Assembly (NCBI GenBank): GCA_030695285.1
Contig: JAUYTF010000025.1
Location: forward strand, 1-6,931
Reading direction: 5' to 3'
Length of the DNA: 6,931 nt
Source of the DNA: Eubacteriales bacterium
GTDB taxonomy: Bacteria; Bacillota; Clostridia; Christensenellales; CAG-138
The translations under genes and the position numbers were made by a program. Below the pieces are notes generated by a model that searched no databases, was not told where the DNA came from, and was given only the letters and a program-made list of their open reading frames with translations. Below, piece by piece: positions 6,376 through 6,931 of the stretch. Positions within the stretch are counted from its first letter, which is position 1. Every line of letters starts with the position of its first letter.

Positions 6376-6931
6376 ATGGAAAATATGCGTAAAAAGCAGC
6401 AGATTATCAGCGATGTGCTTCCCGGGTCTCCGGCGGATCGCGCCGGGCTGTCAAAAGGCGATGTGCTGCTTTCTATCGACGGAGAACCGGTCATCGACCT
6501 TGTGGACTACGAGCATCTGACGACAAGTGAACGGCTCACGCTGGAGATACAAAAAGCAAACGGCGAGTGCGAACGCATCGAACTCGAGAAGGAAGACTAC
6601 GAACCGCTTGGCTTATCATTCGCCACAAGCCTGATGGACAATATGCGCACCTGCAAGAACCACTGTGTATTTTGTTTTATCGACCAGATGCCAAATGGCG
6701 GCAGAAGCAGCCTGCATGTCAAGGATGACGACTGGCGCCTGTCGTTCGTGATGGGCAATTATGTTACGCTGACCAATCTCGACGAGAGGGAGCTGGATCG
6801 TGTCATCCGCCGCAGAGTCAGCCCCCTGTATGTGTCCCTTCACGCGAGCGACCCCGCCGTACGCCGCGCGATGATGAAAAACCCGCACGCAGGCGATATC
6901 GTACCGCAACTCAAGCGCCTCGCGGAAGCCG
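6376..6931 (+). CDS. PDZ-radical SAM-DUF512 family protein, N-terminal 185 residues, C-terminus beyond the right edge
   Basis: The frame opens at ATG 6376 and is still open at the right edge. Residues about 8-75 form a PDZ-like domain (ISDVLPGSPADRAGLSKGDVLLSIDGEPV). Then comes the radical SAM cluster motif CKNHCVFCF (Cys93, Cys97, Cys100), which ligates the 4Fe-4S cluster in CX3CX2C spacing. It continues with FIDQMPNGGRSSLHVKDDDWRLSF and GNYVTLTNL, the signature of the DUF512 radical SAM family common in Clostridia, and a start of the barrel in PLYVSLHASDPAVRRAMM. The reaction is not established. An in-frame TGA at 6361-6363 and the absence of other start codons limit the start to 6376 or 6385. 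Neither has a good Shine-Dalgarno; 6385 has only GGA 5 nt upstream. In related genomes this gene often lies next to der (EngA), so der may follow outside the window. Confidence 0.94.
   Translation, partial: MENMRKKQQIISDVLPGSPADRAGLSKGDVLLSIDGEPVIDLVDYEHLTTSERLTLEIQKANGECERIELEKEDYEPLGLSFATSLMDNMRTCKNHCVFCFIDQMPNGGRSSLHVKDDDWRLSFVMGNYVTLTNLDERELDRVIRRRVSPLYVSLHASDPAVRRAMMKNPHAGDIVPQLKRLAEA

Overview
The window looks like a chromosomal segment of a Gram-positive, anaerobic-type Firmicute, most likely an uncultured member of the class Clostridia. The evidence is a canonical CIRCE element (the HrcA operator) in front of groESL, a YerC-type TrpR-like regulator, an RqcH/NFACT homologue, a VanW/YoaR-like cell-wall protein, a PDZ-radical SAM-DUF512 protein, strong AGGAGG-type ribosome binding sites and a moderately GC-rich base composition. 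I see no insertion sequence, phage gene, CRISPR array, tRNA or rRNA.

Layout from left to right: (1) On the minus strand lies the N-terminal 239 residues of RqcH, running off the left edge. Its ribosome binding site and start codon sit in a 47-bp sequence present as three tandem copies. (2) Also on the minus strand are yerC and rpsT (S20, TTG start), each with a recognisable promoter; the terminator of rpsT abuts the promoter of yerC. (3) A 340-bp divergent control region separates rpsT from groES. (4) On the plus strand is the groES-groEL operon, with a sigma-A-type promoter, a perfect CIRCE and a terminator after groEL. (5) On the minus strand is a membrane-anchored VanW family protein, convergent with groEL. 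(6) On the minus strand is a DUF5680 protein. (7) Divergent from it on the plus strand is the N-terminal part of a PDZ-radical SAM-DUF512 protein, running off the right edge.

Four of the eight genes serve protein synthesis or protein quality control: RqcH (rescue of stalled 50S subunits by alanine tailing), S20 (30S assembly), and GroES and GroEL (folding). The others are a small DNA-binding protein, an envelope protein, a protein of unknown function and an uncharacterised radical SAM enzyme.

The coding content is mostly ordinary housekeeping for Clostridia, and I do not see a convincing new multi-gene system. The unusual signals are regulatory: the triplicated rqcH translation-start module with its nested mini-ORFs, a promoter whose predicted +1 falls exactly on the ATG of the radical SAM gene (a leaderless mRNA candidate), a palindrome inside the yerC promoter, a 14-bp palindrome inside the groESL promoter in addition to CIRCE, and palindromes in the DUF5680/radical SAM divergent region.
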